A DNA stretch of 50,950 bases. Origin: Candidatus Iainarchaeum sp. (GTDB lineage Archaea; Micrarchaeota; Micrarchaeia; Anstonellales; Bilamarchaeaceae). A program made the translations under genes and the position numbers. Below the pieces are notes generated by a model that had not been told where the DNA came from, made no database searches, and saw nothing but the letters and a program-made list of their open reading frames with translations. Where the stretch lies: assembly GCA_028711485.1 (NCBI GenBank), contig JAQTSF010000001.1, positions 1-50,950 on the forward strand, read 5' to 3'. This document shows positions 32,412 through 40,336 of the stretch, one piece after another (the first letter of the stretch is position 1; every line of letters starts with the position of its first letter).

Positions 32412-34118
32412 GTGGATGTCATACTTGAGATAGGATTACTTGCAGCAATAGCAACCCTTATTTCTATAATTGCAAGAATGCTAAAACAGCCTTTAATTAT
32501 TGGTTATATAATATGTGGCATACTTGCCGGACCTTATGTTTTCAATCTTTTACAATCCACAGAAACAATAGAAGCATTTTCGCATATAGGAATAACTCTT
32601 CTTTTATTCATTGTCGGTCTTGGTTTGAGCCCTAAGGTTATAAAAGAAGTTGGGAAAGCCTCAGTATTTACTGGTATAGGCCAGGTTCTTTTTACCTCTC
32701 TATTTGGTTATTTAATTTGTCTTGCTCTCGGGTTCAGTGAAATTGAATCTATGTATATAGCAATAGCCCTTACTTTCAGTAGTACCATTATAATAATGAA
32801 ACTTCTTTCAGATAAGGGAGATTTAGAAACACTTTATGGGAAAATCTCCATTGGTTTCCTTATAATTCAGGATTTTATAGCAGTTATTGCATTGATGGTC
32901 ATTTCCTCTTCACAGGCAGGATCATCATATGACTTTAGTTTTATGCCCATGGTAATTACAGGGGTTTTATTGCTTGCAGGCCTGTTCGTATTCGGTGCAT
33001 TAATTTTACCAAGAATTACAAAAATTGCAGCCTCAAATCAAGAAGTTCTTTTGATTTTTGCAATAGGCTGGTCTGTTATACTTGCAGCAATTTTTCAACA
33101 GTATGGGTTTTCAATGGAAATCGGAGCACTGCTTGCAGGAATTACGCTTTCAATGTCTCCCTACAAATATGAAATAAGTGCAAGGATGAGAGTTCTAAGA
33201 GATTTTTTCATAATTTTATTTTTCGTTCTTCTTGGTTCCCAGATGGTATTTGCAGATGTTTCTGACAGAATACCTGAAATTATTCTTCTTTCATTATTCA
33301 TACTGATAGGGAACCCACTAATTGTAATGATTATTATGGGACTTCTTGGTTATACAAAAAGAACCGGACTCTTTGCAGGTTTCACAGTTGCACAGATAAG
33401 TGAATTTTCAATAATACTTGTTGCATTAGGTGCAAAGGTAGGCCATCTTTCAAATGAAATAGTTTCAATAGTAACCATTGTCGGTATCATAACTATAGCA
33501 GGTTCAACTTATATGATACTTTACTCTAGTTCTATTTACAATCTACTTTCCGGTTATCTAGGGATCTTTGAAAGAAGCGGCAAAAAAGTTGAAGAACAAA
33601 TGCATAAACCTAGAGATACATATGATATAGTGATGTTTGGTTATAACCGGATAGGTCACGGTTTATCAAAAAATTTTAGAGAAATGAAAAAGAGTTTCCT
33701 TGTTGTTGATTTCAATCCAGAAACAATAAAAATCCTTGTTGAAGAAAAAGAGCATTGTGTTTATGGTGATGCAGGAGATACCGAGTTTTTAGATAGTATA
33801 AATCTAAAGGATGCAAAAATGATTCTTTCAACAATACCTGATTTTGAAAACAATCTAATAATGGTTAGGCACGTAAGAAAATATAATAAAAAAGCAGTAA
33901 TTCTGGTAGTTTCTCATCAAATAGACCAGGCACTTGAACTTTATTCAAACGGGGTTAATTATGTCATTCTCCCGCACTTTTTGGGTGGGCAGCATGTTGC
34001 TTCATTAGTTGAAAGGTATGGTTTCAATCATAAAGCATTTTTAAAACAAGGTAAAGAGCAGATTAAACTTATAATTGAAAGGCAGAAGTTAGGCCATGAT
34101 CATCCAAAACACCTTTAA
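32412..34118 (+). CDS. Kef-type CPA2 cation/proton antiporter with RCK domain
   Basis: The 568-residue protein starts with GTG (MDVILEIGLLAAIATLIS). Around twelve helices carry CPA2 features such as GYIICGILAGPYVFNLL, LLFIVGLGLSPKVIKEVG and LTFSSTIIIMKLLSDKGD. A C-terminal TrkA-N/RCK domain begins at about 405 (DIVMFGYNRIGHGLSKNF, VYGDAGDTEFLDSINL) and binds a nucleotide. It probably exports K+ or Na+ against protons, gated by NAD(H). No TrkA-C domain is obvious after it. Confidence 0.92.
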   Translation: MDVILEIGLLAAIATLISIIARMLKQPLIIGYIICGILAGPYVFNLLQSTETIEAFSHIGITLLLFIVGLGLSPKVIKEVGKASVFTGIGQVLFTSLFGYLICLALGFSEIESMYIAIALTFSSTIIIMKLLSDKGDLETLYGKISIGFLIIQDFIAVIALMVISSSQAGSSYDFSFMPMVITGVLLLAGLFVFGALILPRITKIAASNQEVLLIFAIGWSVILAAIFQQYGFSMEIGALLAGITLSMSPYKYEISARMRVLRDFFIILFFVLLGSQMVFADVSDRIPEIILLSLFILIGNPLIVMIIMGLLGYTKRTGLFAGFTVAQISEFSIILVALGAKVGHLSNEIVSIVTIVGIITIAGSTYMILYSSSIYNLLSGYLGIFERSGKKVEEQMHKPRDTYDIVMFGYNRIGHGLSKNFREMKKSFLVVDFNPETIKILVEEKEHCVYGDAGDTEFLDSINLKDAKMILSTIPDFENNLIMVRHVRKYNKKAVILVVSHQIDQALELYSNGVNYVILPHFLGGQHVASLVERYGFNHKAFLKQGKEQIKLIIERQKLGHDHPKHL

Positions 34119-34153
34119 ACTAGATTTTTATATTATTTGTTTCTATTTTCTTT

Positions 34154-34660
34154 ATGGAGATGATTAAACCAACACCTTCAGGATTTTTTATGAAGAAATA
34201 CTGGCATTTATTAGTTTTTCTAATATTTATAACCATTCTTAATATTCTATCTCTTTTAGGATCATTTAGTTTGGGCTGGATTTTATTTATTATTTTTGGT
34301 ATTTCAGTACTTTCTGTTTTTTCAGGGTGGGTTCATTCTAAACTTCATTCAGAAGCAACTTTATTATCAATAACTGATGATGAACTAGTACATCAAACAG
34401 GCATACTTAGTATGCAAAAGAAAAAAATACCAGTCCATAAAATAACAGATTCTTCTATAAGAAGAAGTTTTTACGATAAAATACTTAATCTGTGTTCAAT
34501 TAACTTCAGCACGAGCGGAAGTACAGGTTATGAAATTTCTATTATTGCAATGCCTTACAATGAGGCTGAATTATTCCATGACGAACTCCACAGATTAATA
34601 AGAACTAGAATGAAAAGACCTGTAGAAAAGAATTCTCCTGAAAATATTCTTGAAGAGTGA
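34154..34660 (+). CDS. bPH2-domain membrane protein (YdbS/DUF304-like)
   Basis: The 168-residue protein has two membrane helices (about 15-65) and then a bacterial pleckstrin-homology-like domain: LLSITDDELVHQTGILSMQKKKIPVHKITDSSI cut at family-typical points, followed by LNLCSINFSTSGS. In this family the segment around IPVHKI is the conserved signature. Function is generally unknown. It lies 35 bp after the antiporter and overlaps the upstream region of the next gene. Confidence 0.75.
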   Translation: MEMIKPTPSGFFMKKYWHLLVFLIFITILNILSLLGSFSLGWILFIIFGISVLSVFSGWVHSKLHSEATLLSITDDELVHQTGILSMQKKKIPVHKITDSSIRRSFYDKILNLCSINFSTSGSTGYEISIIAMPYNEAELFHDELHRLIRTRMKRPVEKNSPENILEE

Positions 34661-34664
34661 TGTT

Positions 34665-35204
34665 ATGGATTTCCAAAATATATTTGTAATAAAACATCAA
34701 TATGGACAAAAGGAGATGCATGAACTTGCACTTATAAGTATACTAATATTCTTAATTCCTCTTATATTCGGCCATCTTAATACTCTGCCAATGCAATTTT
34801 TTGTAGGAACAACAGTTAATTTTTTATTAGTCTTATCTGCATTTTACCTCTCAGGGTGGAAAAATCTTTTCCCAATACTTCTTCCAAGCATTGCAGCTTA
34901 TTTAACCGGAATTTTATTTGGTGCAAATACTTCATTTTTATTATTTTTTATTCCATTTATCTGGCTCGGAAATTTTATTTTTGTTTATTTAAACAAGAAA
35001 ATCTCTGTTGGAGAAAATAAACCTTATCTAGGGACAATTTATTCTTCAATTGTAAAATCCTTTATTTTGTTCATTCCTGCAGTTATAATTGTATATCTTA
35101 AAATAGTTCCAGAATTATTTCTTATAGCAATGGGACCAATGCAGCTTATAACTGCTCTTTCGGGAGGTTTCCTGGCACTAGTTTTCAATAATTTTAGAAA
35201 ATAA
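34665..35204 (+). CDS. Small multi-span membrane protein, ECF S-component-like
   Basis: From ATG 34665 the protein has 179 residues and about six helices. The pattern PMQFFVGTTVNFLLVLSAF, LLPSIAAYLTGILFG, FFIPFIWLGNFIFVYL and GPMQLITALSGGFLA matches a family of small membrane proteins that resemble ECF-transporter substrate subunits. Database members are sometimes labelled 'iron hydrogenase' by association, which is notable given the hydrogenase 3.4 kb upstream. I prefer ATG 34665 over TTG 34650 because it leaves only 4 bp after the preceding stop. The substrate is unknown. Confidence 0.6.
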   Translation: MDFQNIFVIKHQYGQKEMHELALISILIFLIPLIFGHLNTLPMQFFVGTTVNFLLVLSAFYLSGWKNLFPILLPSIAAYLTGILFGANTSFLLFFIPFIWLGNFIFVYLNKKISVGENKPYLGTIYSSIVKSFILFIPAVIIVYLKIVPELFLIAMGPMQLITALSGGFLALVFNNFRK

Positions 35205-35271
35205 CCCGCACTAAGATTAAAAATAAAAAGTTTAATTCTTTAGATAAATTGAATTGAAAAAATAAGCATAA

Positions 35272-35601
35272 TCAAACCAATGGTTTTGATGGTAAAGTAG
35301 GAAGATTATATTTCATTCTGTAATTATCCACTATCTTCACAGTTCTTATTTCAAATTTATTCAATTGTTTTAATCCCATCCTTAAATATAAACCAAAATC
35401 AGCAAGGTTATTTGCCCCATCTTCTATTAGTTTTTTTACAACATCTTCAATTTGCTGTTTTCCACCATTATCTGTTCCAAGAACACTTAAGGCTATCGCA
35501 ACTTGATTTACAAAATGAGTTTTGTCGCTCTCGCTCATCCTGCTCCATACTTCTATTACTCTCGCTTTACTTTTAGGATCCAAATCTTTAAAATTAACCA
35601 T
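35272..35601 (-). CDS. Hypothetical soluble protein (109 aa)
   Basis: I do not recognise this family. The protein is helical, with KDLDPKSKARVIEVWSRMSE and IEDVVKKLIEDGANNLADFG, and a short proline-rich tail. It follows the 61-codon gene at 35605 by 3 bp, so the two form a unit. There is no signal or membrane segment. It converges with the membrane protein at 35204 across a 67 bp AT-rich gap. Confidence 0.6.
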   Translation of the reverse strand: MVNFKDLDPKSKARVIEVWSRMSESDKTHFVNQVAIALSVLGTDNGGKQQIEDVVKKLIEDGANNLADFGLYLRMGLKQLNKFEIRTVKIVDNYRMKYNLPTLPSKPLV

Positions 35602-35604
35602 GAG

Positions 35605-35781
35605 TCAACCCCACGTTACTCTTTTTCTATCAAAATTTTTAGCCAGGTCAGCAGCGTTTTTCATTGCTAACACACTTACAACAATACCTGGAATAATCTG
35701 AATTGCTTGAGGAATAGGAACCCCTCCTAACTTACCTTTTAGAATATGTTTTTCTAATTCAAGATATGCTCTTCCGACCAT
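35605..35781 (-). CDS. Hypothetical small protein (58 aa), possible membrane segment
   Basis: The protein reads MVGRAYLELEKHILKG, then VPIPQAIQIIPGIVVSVLAM, a hydrophobic stretch that could span or associate with the membrane, and ends FDRKRVTWG. No family is recognised. ATG 35781 is chosen; TTG 35790 would add three residues. TATATA at 35811-35817 is well placed for a very short leader. Its cotranscribed partner is the 109-residue gene. Confidence 0.55.
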   Translation of the reverse strand: MVGRAYLELEKHILKGKLGGVPIPQAIQIIPGIVVSVLAMKNAADLAKNFDRKRVTWG

Positions 35782-35822
35782 TTGAATCAAATATATTACT
35801 CATAACATCTTTATATACTTTT

Positions 35823-35866
35823 CTCACCCTAGGCAAGGGAAGGACCCCTCGCCTAATGGCTCACCC
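35823..35866. repeat. GC-rich hairpin flanked by a 7 bp direct repeat
   Basis: CTCACCC occurs at 35823-35829 and 35860-35866. Between them TAGGC-A-AGGG pairs with CCCT-C-GCCTA around loop AAGGAC (35830-35855). The segment up to 35880 is strikingly G/C-rich for this genome. AATATATC on the minus strand (near 35881-35889) could drive a small RNA across it. It could instead be a hairpin insertion with target duplication. The remaining gap 35890-35970 shows nothing clear. Confidence 0.6.
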
Positions 35867-35970
35867 ACTCCCCCCAAGTCGATATATTAAAGGATTTTAT
35901 TATTCATAATATTCTATTACAAATCCCTACCATAGACACAATATCTAGAGAACTAACAAACAATTCTTTT

Positions 35971-36237
35971 CTATTCTATTTTTATATCAAAAGAAGGTTC
36001 CACTCTCATCCATTGTCCATTAATATACTGCCACAATTCCTTTGTTAAGGAGTCATAAACCAAACTTGTTTTAGCGGCTATTTCCCTTGATCTGTCAATT
36101 TCTATGAATACAAATCTTCTTGTCCATGACATTTCATCAGCAAACGGATTTCTTTCAACAATATACACCTTTTTCTTCTCTTTTTTCTTTTGGTCACACC
36201 ATTCCTTTATTCTTTTTATTTCCTCTTCATTCGCCAT
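35971..36237 (-). CDS. Hypothetical small protein (88 aa)
   Basis: The protein has a charged helical N terminus (NEEEIKRIKEWCDQKKKEK), then an alpha-beta part with FADEMSWTRRFVFIEIDR and a late ELWQYINGQWMRVEP. No family is recognised. It starts 8 bp after the drg stop and is therefore the last gene of the rbcL-mtnA-aldolase-drg run. The distinctive tryptophans suggest a real folded domain. Confidence 0.6.
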   Translation of the reverse strand: MANEEEIKRIKEWCDQKKKEKKKVYIVERNPFADEMSWTRRFVFIEIDRSREIAAKTSLVYDSLTKELWQYINGQWMRVEPSFDIKIE

Positions 36238-36245
36238 ATGGACAC

Positions 36246-37325
36246 CTATTTAGTTACTATCTGAACAACATCTTTGTCTTCAATTATATGGTCTATCCCC
36301 ACACGTTGCCCAGGATGTTTTACACTTTTCCCCCAAATTAGTGCATACTTGAATGTTTTTTCAAGTTCTCTATGTAACTTTCTACAAACATCCCTGACAC
36401 TTTGTCCTTTTATCAATATAAGTGCTTCTTCCATATCTGCTTTTTCTCTTTTTCTTTTTGTATAAATTCTTATGAATTTTAATTTATTGTAAATTTTTTC
36501 TTTCAGTTCTTCAACTCCTTCTCCTAATTCTGCAGATATTGAAACGTATTCAAAATTAAATTTTGATTTATCTATCCCCAAATCAGCCTTATTTGCTACT
36601 ATCAAAGAAGGAATGTATACTCTACTTGATTCCAGCGCATCTATGAATCTATCCAAATCAACTTTTTCCCTGAGAACAACAGTTCCATTATGTATTCCGT
36701 ACTCATTCAAAACTGCAATTATTTCATTTTTTGATATATTTTTAAGAAAAATATTGGAACTTAATATTTGTATTCCTCCACGAATTCCCTTTTTTATCTG
36801 AACATCTGGTTTTTCTTTATCTAATCTTATGCCAAATCCATAAAGTTCATTTAGTATTATCCCATAATGCTCAGGATGTTTGCTATCTACTATAATCATA
36901 ACTAAATCTGCATTTCTTGCTACAGATATAATCTCTTTTCCCCTTCCCTTTCCTTCCATAGCTCCTTTTATTATTCCTGGGAGGTCAAGCAGTTGTATCC
37001 GTGCATCTTTGTATCTTAACATCCCTGGTATGCAGTTTAGTGTAGTGAATTCATAAGCAGCTACTTCTGATTTTGCATTCGTGAGCTTATTTAGTAAAGT
37101 GGATTTTCCAACACTAGGAAATCCTACAAAAACCACTGTGGCATCACCATCCTTTTTTACATCAAATCCCCCACCCTTCCCTGTTCCTGAAGGAGCGTAC
37201 ATATTCTTTCTTAATTTTGCTATTTTTGCTTTTAAGAGACCTATGTGATACTCTGTGGCTTTGTTCTTTTGGGTTTTTTTTATTTCCGCCTCTATTTCCA
37301 TTATTTTTTCTTCAGTGTTGCTCAT
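36246..37325 (-). CDS. DRG-family GTPase
   Basis: This 359-residue GTPase belongs to the Obg/DRG group conserved in archaea and eukaryotes, implicated in translation. It has an N-terminal helical region (KATEYHIGLLKAKIAKLRK), G1 GFPSVGKSTLLNKLTN, G2 with TTLNCIPG, G3 DLPGIIKGA, G4 NKAD and G5 VSISAELGEG. A TGS domain follows (RIYTKRKREKADMEEALIL, VKHPGQRVGIDHIIED). Its start overlaps the aldolase stop by 4 bp, which suggests coupling. Confidence 0.94.
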   Translation of the reverse strand: MSNTEEKIMEIEAEIKKTQKNKATEYHIGLLKAKIAKLRKNMYAPSGTGKGGGFDVKKDGDATVVFVGFPSVGKSTLLNKLTNAKSEVAAYEFTTLNCIPGMLRYKDARIQLLDLPGIIKGAMEGKGRGKEIISVARNADLVMIIVDSKHPEHYGIILNELYGFGIRLDKEKPDVQIKKGIRGGIQILSSNIFLKNISKNEIIAVLNEYGIHNGTVVLREKVDLDRFIDALESSRVYIPSLIVANKADLGIDKSKFNFEYVSISAELGEGVEELKEKIYNKLKFIRIYTKRKREKADMEEALILIKGQSVRDVCRKLHRELEKTFKYALIWGKSVKHPGQRVGIDHIIEDKDVVQIVTK

Positions 37326-37858
37326 TTTCTCAACTTTATTTTCTCTAATTTTTCTTTTAAATCCTTTTCATCCGAAGCAATAATTACAAAACCATGGTTC
37401 TTTATTTTAACAATCCAGCTTTTTTCAATTAATTCTCCAACTTCTTTTGCAATTTCAATACTTCCATACTCATATTCATTTGTTTCAAATTCAAATCGTT
37501 TCAATAGTAATTTATCTTCATGAAAATGCAACACTATCCGTGCATCTTTTCGTCTATTGTATATCTCGTTGTGCATTAAACTTTCAGAGGAAGGTGTTCC
37601 ACCTGATGCATAAACTTTTTCATCCTCAATTTTTTTAACAAATACAACATCCTCTTTTTTTAAATCAGTCATTCTACTTCCACTTTTTTTTATTAAAAAA
37701 CCATTTTCCATTCTTAAACTAAAATTTCCTTCATTTTTATTAACCTTAACATACCCTTTAATTATTTTGTCAATAAAGAGCATTCTCTCTAGATCTGTAT
37801 TTGCAACACTATTTTTTATTTCAATTACTTTGAATTTTACTCCGGTATATTTTTCCAT
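37322..37858 (-). CDS. Class II (zinc) aldolase / MtnB-like protein
   Basis: This 178-residue protein has the class II aldolase/adducin pattern: GNFSLRMENGFLIKKSGSRM, LKKEDVVFV, ASGGTPSSESLMHNEIY, then zinc ligands in VLHFHED and NHGFVI. Relatives include fuculose-phosphate aldolase, ribulose-phosphate epimerase-type enzymes and methylthioribulose-phosphate dehydratase or aldolase. Its start lies inside the mtnA 3' end (22 bp overlap), so a reaction on the MtnA product, cleaving it to dihydroxyacetone phosphate and an aldehyde, is the natural reading. The actual substrate is not shown by the sequence. Confidence 0.85.
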   Translation of the reverse strand: MEKYTGVKFKVIEIKNSVANTDLERMLFIDKIIKGYVKVNKNEGNFSLRMENGFLIKKSGSRMTDLKKEDVVFVKKIEDEKVYASGGTPSSESLMHNEIYNRRKDARIVLHFHEDKLLLKRFEFETNEYEYGSIEIAKEVGELIEKSWIVKIKNHGFVIIASDEKDLKEKLEKIKLRK

Positions 37859-38820
37859 ATCTTCCCAATCTCTTTAGGTTTTTTATGTATTCCATACTCA
37901 GTAATATATGCAGTTACATATTTTGAAGGAGTAATATCAAATGCAGGATTAAGTGCTTTTGTATTTTTTCCATATACTTTTTTTCCAAGAATCTCAAGAA
38001 CTTCTTTCTCACTTCTTTCCTCTATTTTTATTTTTTTCCCATTTTTTGTTTTACTATCAAATGTTGAAATCGGAAAACACACATAGAATGGTATTTTATT
38101 CTCCTTTGCAATAACTGCTAAGGAATAAGTTCCTATCTTATTTGCAAAATCCCCATTTTTTAATACTCTATCCGCTCCCACAAAAACACAATCTACTTTT
38201 CCATTTTCCATGAAGAAACCAGCTGAAGAATCCACAATTACTCTATGTTTAATTCTATTTTTTCCCAATTCCCAACTTGTAAGTGCTCCCTGTATTCTTG
38301 GTCTTGTTTCATTTACATATACAAATATCTTTTTTCCATTCTCTTTTGCATAAACAACTGCCCCCAAAGCAGTTCCTTCACCAGCAGTTGCAATCATTCC
38401 AGCATTACAATGAAGGAGGATATTGCTATTACTTTTTATTAAAGAAGCTCCATTTTCACTTATTTTTTTTGTTTTTTCAATAATTTTTTTATGCCATCTT
38501 TTTGCAGAATCAATTGATTTTTTTCCTTTTTTATTCTCTCTAATCATAAATTCAATTGCATTATTCAAATCTACAGCAGTAGGCCTTGCTTTTCTTAAAA
38601 ATTCACAATCCTTTACAAAATTTTTTGATATTGAAAGTCCATAAGCAGCAGCAACACCTATTGCAGGAGCTCCACGAACAACCATATTCTTAATTGCGTT
38701 AAAAACTTGTTTTATGCTCTTACACTCAATATATTTTTCTGAATAAGGCAATTTTCTTTGATCGAGCAGAAAGATTTTTCCATTTCTAAAGTCCACAGAC
38801 CGCATGTATAAAATATTCAT
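37837..38820 (-). CDS. mtnA: Methylthioribose-1-phosphate isomerase family protein
   Basis: The 327-residue protein matches MtnA along its length: LLDQRKLPYSEKYIECKS, NMVVRGAPAIGVAAAYGL, LHCNAGMIATAGEGTALG with the catalytic Cys, YVNETRPRIQGALTSWEL, VGADRVLKNGDFANKIGTY with the catalytic Asp, and NPAFDITPSKYVTAYITE. The related archaeal ribose-1,5-bisphosphate isomerase lacks this N-terminal form and the HCNAG sequence. However, the neighbouring RuBisCO makes that substrate worth considering. It starts 34 bp after rbcL and overlaps the aldolase gene. Confidence 0.88.
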   Translation of the reverse strand: MNILYMRSVDFRNGKIFLLDQRKLPYSEKYIECKSIKQVFNAIKNMVVRGAPAIGVAAAYGLSISKNFVKDCEFLRKARPTAVDLNNAIEFMIRENKKGKKSIDSAKRWHKKIIEKTKKISENGASLIKSNSNILLHCNAGMIATAGEGTALGAVVYAKENGKKIFVYVNETRPRIQGALTSWELGKNRIKHRVIVDSSAGFFMENGKVDCVFVGADRVLKNGDFANKIGTYSLAVIAKENKIPFYVCFPISTFDSKTKNGKKIKIEERSEKEVLEILGKKVYGKNTKALNPAFDITPSKYVTAYITEYGIHKKPKEIGKIWKNIPE

Positions 38821-38853
38821 TCATCTCTTTAAATTCTTTTCAATTTTGTGGAT

Positions 38854-40266
38854 TTAGAATATAACTCCCGCTCTTCCTTTTTTGAGTGCTTCTAAAGTCA
38901 TTTTTTTGTAATTTTTCCTTTCATACTCTATTTCTTTGTATATCTCTTTTGGATCAGAATATCCCCATATTTTCAAAGCTTGTGAGAGTTCTGGATGTGT
39001 TTTTGCATACTCTGGAGCAGCTACCCCTTTCATTACTGCTTCCACTGCTTGTTTCATTGAAATTGCTCCTTTTACAGTTCCTCCAGAATGCCCATGAACT
39101 CCTGCCCCCGCTTGTATATTTGTATTCTTTCCGTGAAGTGCTATAATAGCATCCACTTTTCCTGCATCCACTCCACCAGAAGCAATGCTTAAAATAGGTT
39201 TTATATTTTTTTCAAATTCCATTTCAAGAGAGCCAAAATACAATTTTTCTTTTAAACTAAAATTCTCAGCAAGTTCATGCAGTCTTTTTATTGCAAGAGG
39301 AGAACCTTCCATTTTTCCAACTCCTGTTCCAACATGCAATTGATCTATTCCAAGAAGTCTGTAAAATTTCTCATAAACCTGGAAATTTACTCCAAAACTC
39401 CCTCTGTTTGCAGCTGCAAATCCTGCCCTATGCCCATGGATTGCAAATTTATATTTTCTTGTAATTTCCAGAATTTCCTCAACCGTACTTAATCCTAAAA
39501 TATAAATGTCCAACATTACAATTACTTTTTTATTCAATCCCATTTCATTTAGGTAATCCACTCTTTCAATCATTCTTGATTGTTTATCTGTAATTGATGA
39601 AGAATAAATATGATGCTGTCCAGTTTCTCCTTCTGCTTTTTCAATTGCGTTTACAACTTCATTCAATCGTTCTTTCCATTTGCAGAATTTCTGATCAACT
39701 AAATTTTCATCATCTTTTACTAAATCCAATCCACCCAAATAAGATTTATATGCTACATTTGCCCATTCCTTTGGTGTAAGCCCTACTTTTGGTTTTACAA
39801 TTGTTCCCATATGCGGTCTTTTTGTTTTTTCAGTACCGACCAGTTTTCTTATTCCCCCCAAACCTAGTGCTGCTCCTTTGAATCTTTTTTGATAATTTTT
39901 AGGAATTGAAATATCAAAAACATATAGTTCTTCTAATTCTTTTAACCCGAATACATTTCCTAATACTGATGCCTGAAATTGAGACAAGTTTTTCACATCA
40001 AAATGCTCTATAGGATATGCAATTTTTATGAATCCGCTTTTTGCACTAACCTTTCCAATCCAAAAAACTCTTGCTCTATATTTTTCCCATACTACATTAT
40101 TCATTGTTCTTAATCTTGTCCAGGAGCCTACACTGCTTTCTGCAGCCAAAGCCTCAGCAGTTTTTTCTATGTTCATTTGACTTTTTGTCCAAAATAGAAC
40201 TACAAAATCATTTTTTGGATCTGGTTTATATTTCAAATCAGTATAACTATATCCTCCATATGCCAT
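38854..40266 (-). CDS. rbcL: Form III-like RuBisCO large subunit
   Basis: The 470-residue protein keeps most RuBisCO catalytic positions: AAESSVGSWT (Glu60 region), GNVFGL (Asn123), GTIVKPKVGL (Lys175/177), GGLDLVKDDENL (carbamylated Lys201, Asp203, Glu204), IHGHRAG (His294, Arg295), HVGTGVGKMEG (His327, Lys334) and SIASGG. By eye two positions are unusual: QAGAG for the phosphate-binding QAGGG, and RAGF where MH is typical after Arg295. ATG 40266 is preceded by AGGTG; the ATG at 40293 adds a non-family leader. Form III enzymes fix CO2 onto ribulose bisphosphate from nucleotide salvage. Confidence 0.92.
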   Translation of the reverse strand: MAYGGYSYTDLKYKPDPKNDFVVLFWTKSQMNIEKTAEALAAESSVGSWTRLRTMNNVVWEKYRARVFWIGKVSAKSGFIKIAYPIEHFDVKNLSQFQASVLGNVFGLKELEELYVFDISIPKNYQKRFKGAALGLGGIRKLVGTEKTKRPHMGTIVKPKVGLTPKEWANVAYKSYLGGLDLVKDDENLVDQKFCKWKERLNEVVNAIEKAEGETGQHHIYSSSITDKQSRMIERVDYLNEMGLNKKVIVMLDIYILGLSTVEEILEITRKYKFAIHGHRAGFAAANRGSFGVNFQVYEKFYRLLGIDQLHVGTGVGKMEGSPLAIKRLHELAENFSLKEKLYFGSLEMEFEKNIKPILSIASGGVDAGKVDAIIALHGKNTNIQAGAGVHGHSGGTVKGAISMKQAVEAVMKGVAAPEYAKTHPELSQALKIWGYSDPKEIYKEIEYERKNYKKMTLEALKKGRAGVIF

Positions 40267-40298
40267 AAATACACCTGAATCTGTTCTCAGCAAGGATA

Positions 40299-40306
40299 TT
40301 TATAAA
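40299..40306. promoter_or_regulatory. Shared palindromic TATA box for rbcL and the SDR gene
   Basis: TTTATAAA is self-complementary. Its centre is about 36 bp from the rbcL ATG (40266) and about 34 bp from the SDR ATG (40337). Both would have leaders of about 10 nt that contain AGGTG and AAGTGAT ribosome-binding sites respectively. Confidence 0.6.
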
Positions 40307-40336
40307 GTTTTTTGAAATTAATCTATAAGTGATAAA

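Noticed and set aside
37837..38820. Ribose-1,5-bisphosphate isomerase as the primary call
   Set aside because: N-terminal LLDQRKLPY, HCNAG and the overall pattern match MtnA better; the alternative substrate is kept only as a hypothesis.
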